From positions 1 to 8,200 of the forward strand of contig JAUWZT010000165.1 of assembly GCA_030615145.1 (NCBI GenBank): 8,200 bases of DNA, in the 5' to 3' direction. The DNA comes from Promethearchaeota archaeon. GTDB taxonomy: Archaea > Asgardarchaeota > Lokiarchaeia > Sigyniarchaeales > SOKP01. The notes beneath the pieces are model-generated. The model was given only the letters and a program-made list of their open reading frames with translations. It made no database searches and was not told the DNA's origin. How positions within the stretch are numbered: position 1 is the stretch's first letter; the number at the start of each line of letters is the position of its first letter. Below are positions 5,834 through 8,200 of the stretch, piece after piece. The position numbers were made by a program, and so were the translations under genes.

Positions 5834-6666
5834 AGTTATTTACCTAGAGCAGCGTTTTTAATGGATAGAGTAATGCACTCACTCGGAGTCCATGGAAAAA
5901 CGATTATTCCAATGATTTTAGGATTTGGGTGTAATGTTCCGGCATGTGCGGGATGTAGAATAATGGAAACTGAAAGAGAGAAAAAGATAGCCGTAGCTCT
6001 TACTTCCCTTGTACCATGCGCGGCGACAATGACCGTCGTTTTAGGTTTGGTAGGGCGATATTTAGGGTTTTATTGGGTATTATTATTATTTCTGATTAAT
6101 TTTTCTGTTATTTTTATAGTAGGGCGAATATTGAACAAAACGCTACCTGGTCAATGTACAGAACTTATAATGGAAATGCATGAATATCGAGTACCTAATT
6201 ACGCTGTCATTTTTAAACAAACATGGATTCGAACTAAAGAATTTATATTTAAAGCTATGCCCATAATGTTATTACTCGGAATAATCTTAGAAATATTATT
6301 AATATTCAACGCTTTAGATTAATAAATGTTATTTTAAGTCCTGTCACAGTATTATGGTTGGGGCTACCTGCTATAATTGGCGTGTTCTTAATATATGGAA
6401 TTTTAAGGAAAGAGTTAACCTTGGTTCTCTTATTGATTTTAGCTAATTCTTTAAATCTTACCCTCCTAGAATTACTAACACCAATTCAGATGATTGTATT
6501 TAGCCTGGTCACGATGTTATACATACCCTGCTTCGCTACAATTATCTTAATTGCAAAGCAAACAAACTGGAAGTATGCAGTGCAAATATCACTCCTGGAA
6601 ATAGCATTAGCCTTATTGATCGGTGGAATTATAAATTTTGGATTCGTAATATTTTCAAGCTTTTGA
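5834..6666 (+). pseudogene. feoB: feoB fragment: C-terminal membrane part of ferrous iron transporter, truncated and frameshifted
   Basis: Similarity begins at SYLPRAAFLMDR (5834), equivalent to the conserved GYLPRAAFLMDR of FeoB. It continues through the gate motif GFGCNVPA (about 5921-5944) and several membrane helices to about 6321, where the frame stops at TAA. The protein resumes one base back as LINVILSPVTVLWLGLPAII, followed by the FeoB C-terminal motif YGILRKEL and LYIPC, and ends at TGA 6664-6666. A single lost base near 6321 accounts for the break, and no slippery heptamer is present. The GTPase domain and first half of the channel, normally about 390 residues, are missing from the window. 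An ATG at 5807 only gives eight residues of the neighbouring ATPase DNA read in reverse. FeoB imports Fe2+ across the cell membrane; this copy cannot do so as it stands. Confidence 0.8.
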
Positions 6667-6696
6667 CGCGATTTCTACAAAATTTTTAATTATATC

Positions 6697-6706
6697 ATAT
6701 TTAAAT
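6697..6706 (+). promoter_or_regulatory. Possible TATA element upstream of mptG
   Basis: ATATTTAAAT lies about 55-65 bases upstream of ATG 6761 in the 94-base gap after feoB. The whole gap is AT-rich, with a T7 run at 6738-6744 closer to the gene, so the assignment is tentative. A promoter here is expected because the feoB remnant upstream is probably not expressed. Confidence 0.3.
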
Positions 6707-6760
6707 TATTTTAAAAATTCTTATCCATAGCTCCAAATTTTTTTATTATCTTGAAGCAAA

Positions 6761-7777
6761 ATGGTAAAGTGTAGAATTACAACACCATGTAGAATCCATC
6801 TTTCTCTAATCGACGAAAACGGATATCTTGGTCGGGTTGATGGTGGAATCGGTCTTATGTTAGATAGACCTAATGTAATATTTGAAGCTTCTAATAATGC
6901 GGAGGAGTTTCAAATTGAAGCGCATAAATACTATCGCGAATCGATTGAAGTCATTAATGAGCAAGCCTCAAAGGTTTTCAAAGCATATAACATAAATAAT
7001 AAGAATTTCCACTTTAATTTAAAGAGATACTTTCCAAGCCATGTAGGGTTAGGATCTAAAACCCAACTCTCATTAGCCATAGCAGTAGCGATAACTAAAT
7101 TAAAAGATATTGATAATGTTTCTGTAGAAGAACTGACAAAACTTGTAAATAGAGGTGGAACTTCAGGAATTGGTTGGAGAGGATTTGAAAAAGGTGGTTT
7201 TATTGTTGATGCTGGCCATGAATTTGGAAAAGGTAAAGAAAAAGAAACGTTTCTCCCTTCTTTAGCTTCAAAATCCGCTAATCCTGCACTTACTATTTTA
7301 CGATACCAAGTTCCTGAACACTGGAGATTTGTATTAGTAATCCCAAATGTAAAGAAAGGAGCCTATGGAGATGAAGAAGTTAGTATTTTTCAGAAGCATG
7401 CACCTATCTCAAGAGAGGAAGTGAACGAAGTATCACATCAAATTTTAATGAAATTAGTTCCAGGAATTATTCGAAAAGATTTAGTGAGCTTTGGTGAAGG
7501 ACTAAAAAGAATACAGAATATTGGATTTAAAAAAATTGAAATCTCTCTCCAACATGAAATTGTAAAAGATATTCTAACATTTTTTGAAGACTATGGGATT
7601 AAAGCTTATGGAATGTCTTCCTTTGGACCAAGCGTCGTAGGAATCGTAGAATCTGACGATGAAGCAAATGATCTTTTAAAAGATGCTCAGCGGCGTGTAA
7701 ATGGTGTTGGTGGACACATTTACTTATGCAAACCGAATAATCACGGAGCAAAAATAGAAATTATAGATGAGATTTAA
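6761..7777 (+). CDS. mptG: Beta-ribofuranosylaminobenzene 5'-phosphate (beta-RFAP) synthase
   Basis: This 338-residue GHMP-superfamily protein catalyses the committed step of tetrahydromethanopterin synthesis. It condenses 4-hydroxybenzoate or 4-aminobenzoate with phosphoribosyl pyrophosphate to form beta-RFAP. The N-terminus TPCRIHLSLID (8-18) is followed by the GHMP phosphate loop HVGLGSKTQLSLAIA (94-108). Next comes RGGTSGIGWRGFEKGGFIVD (131-150), a signature of this enzyme family. The C-terminal GMSSFGPSVVGI fits the last GHMP motif. Length is close to that of known archaeal enzymes and the frame is intact. The ATG at 6761 gives the expected N-terminus. No clear Shine-Dalgarno sequence is seen, so leaderless or weak initiation is likely. 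The stop codon overlaps the next start (TAATG), which implies co-translation with mptD. Confidence 0.93.
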   Translation: MVKCRITTPCRIHLSLIDENGYLGRVDGGIGLMLDRPNVIFEASNNAEEFQIEAHKYYRESIEVINEQASKVFKAYNINNKNFHFNLKRYFPSHVGLGSKTQLSLAIAVAITKLKDIDNVSVEELTKLVNRGGTSGIGWRGFEKGGFIVDAGHEFGKGKEKETFLPSLASKSANPALTILRYQVPEHWRFVLVIPNVKKGAYGDEEVSIFQKHAPISREEVNEVSHQILMKLVPGIIRKDLVSFGEGLKRIQNIGFKKIEISLQHEIVKDILTFFEDYGIKAYGMSSFGPSVVGIVESDDEANDLLKDAQRRVNGVGGHIYLCKPNNHGAKIEIIDEI

Positions 7778-8172
7778 TGTCCAATAATAAAGAAAACGCT
7801 TATTTTCCTCCTGATTTAAGTGATGGAGAAAGAGCAAGCTTTGAAATAGGTATAAAGTTAGGAGCTCTTTATCATATTCTATGTGGGATGCCAATTTCCT
7901 TGAATTCTAGCGTTATTGATTCTATTGAAAAAGGTATCGAAGCGTCCATCTCATGCCAACCCTTTGTTAAATCTGTTAAAGTTGATATTAATCGTGAACA
8001 AATTCAAGGAGATAAGTCTTCCGAATTTGATTACGATGAAATTACCGGAAAACATATTGAAGCTAAAATTGTTCTAGAGTTCAAATCTGTAGAAATTATA
8101 GCAAAAGTAGAATGGATTAAAGAACTCAAATACCCATTGATGTTTATTGAGAAAATATCAAAAAAAGTCTAA
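7777..8172 (+). CDS. mptD: Archaeal 7,8-dihydroneopterin aldolase MptD
   Basis: The 131-residue protein matches the archaeal DHNA family: ASFEIGIKLGALYHILCGMP (25-44), then CQPFVKSVKVDI in the middle and YPLMFIEKI close to the end. The enzyme cleaves 7,8-dihydroneopterin to 6-hydroxymethyl-7,8-dihydropterin and glycolaldehyde, supplying the pterin half of methanopterin. It is unrelated in sequence to bacterial FolB. The conserved glutamate in FEIG and histidine in LYH are probably part of the active site. The start ATG shares its A with the TAA of mptG (one-base overlap), so the two genes almost certainly form one operon that makes both halves of the cofactor. Only 28 bases follow in the window, with no visible terminator. 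Confidence 0.92.
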   Translation: MSNNKENAYFPPDLSDGERASFEIGIKLGALYHILCGMPISLNSSVIDSIEKGIEASISCQPFVKSVKVDINREQIQGDKSSEFDYDEITGKHIEAKIVLEFKSVEIIAKVEWIKELKYPLMFIEKISKKV

Positions 8173-8200
8173 ATCTATAAAATACTAACATAGTCCTTAA

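Noticed and set aside
6315..6330. Programmed -1 frameshift in feoB
   Set aside because: The sequence around GATTAATAAATG has no slippery heptamer, and FeoB is not known to need frameshifting. A lost base in an already truncated gene is simpler.
6300..6360. A second BHB intron in feoB
   Set aside because: No residues are inserted relative to FeoB and no bulge-helix-bulge pairing was found. The shift is a single base.

Overview
The window looks like chromosomal DNA from an AT-rich archaeon. It carries two tetrahydromethanopterin-pathway genes (beta-RFAP synthase and an archaeal-type MptD), an archaeal AIR-synthase-related gene, AT-rich TATA-like boxes upstream of several genes, a HerA-type ATPase fragment and what reads as a bulge-helix-bulge intron. 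Tetrahydromethanopterin genes fit a methanogen or another archaeon with C1 metabolism, such as an Asgard lineage; the sequence alone does not decide which.

Left part (1-1740): the 3' end of a larE-like gene runs into the window and converges on a leftward gene for an AIR-synthase-related protein. That gene looks broken by an in-frame TGA, but the two halves are in the same frame and separated by 30 extra bases. In the transcript those bases fold into a textbook archaeal bulge-helix-bulge (BHB): two 3-nt bulges, a 4-bp central helix and a 9-bp intron stem. Cutting at the canonical positions removes the stop and gives GFHVTRAALRDLYVKG, which fits the family as I remember it. I read this as a 30-nt spliced intron in a protein-coding archaeal gene, and it is the main discovery of the window.

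Middle part (1740-5834): a patchwork that looks like a decayed mobile region. It contains a leftward HUH rolling-circle-type Rep protein with a repeat-bearing AT-rich region upstream of it, a complete leftward DUF885-type metallopeptidase-like gene, a short remnant resembling the C-terminus of a restriction-modification methyltransferase, and the C-terminal part of a HerA/FtsK-like ATPase with a zinc ribbon. The ATPase is cut off at its N-terminal side at an 11-T tract.

Right part (5834-8200): directly on the other side of the T tract begins the C-terminal part of feoB (ferrous iron transporter), lacking its whole N-terminal half and carrying a one-base frameshift. The ATPase and feoB fragments therefore abut head to head with neither complete, which suggests either a rearrangement scar or an assembly chimera. 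After feoB come intact beta-RFAP synthase (mptG) and mptD, overlapping by one base (TAATG), evidently one operon for methanopterin synthesis. I saw no rRNA, tRNA or CRISPR array.
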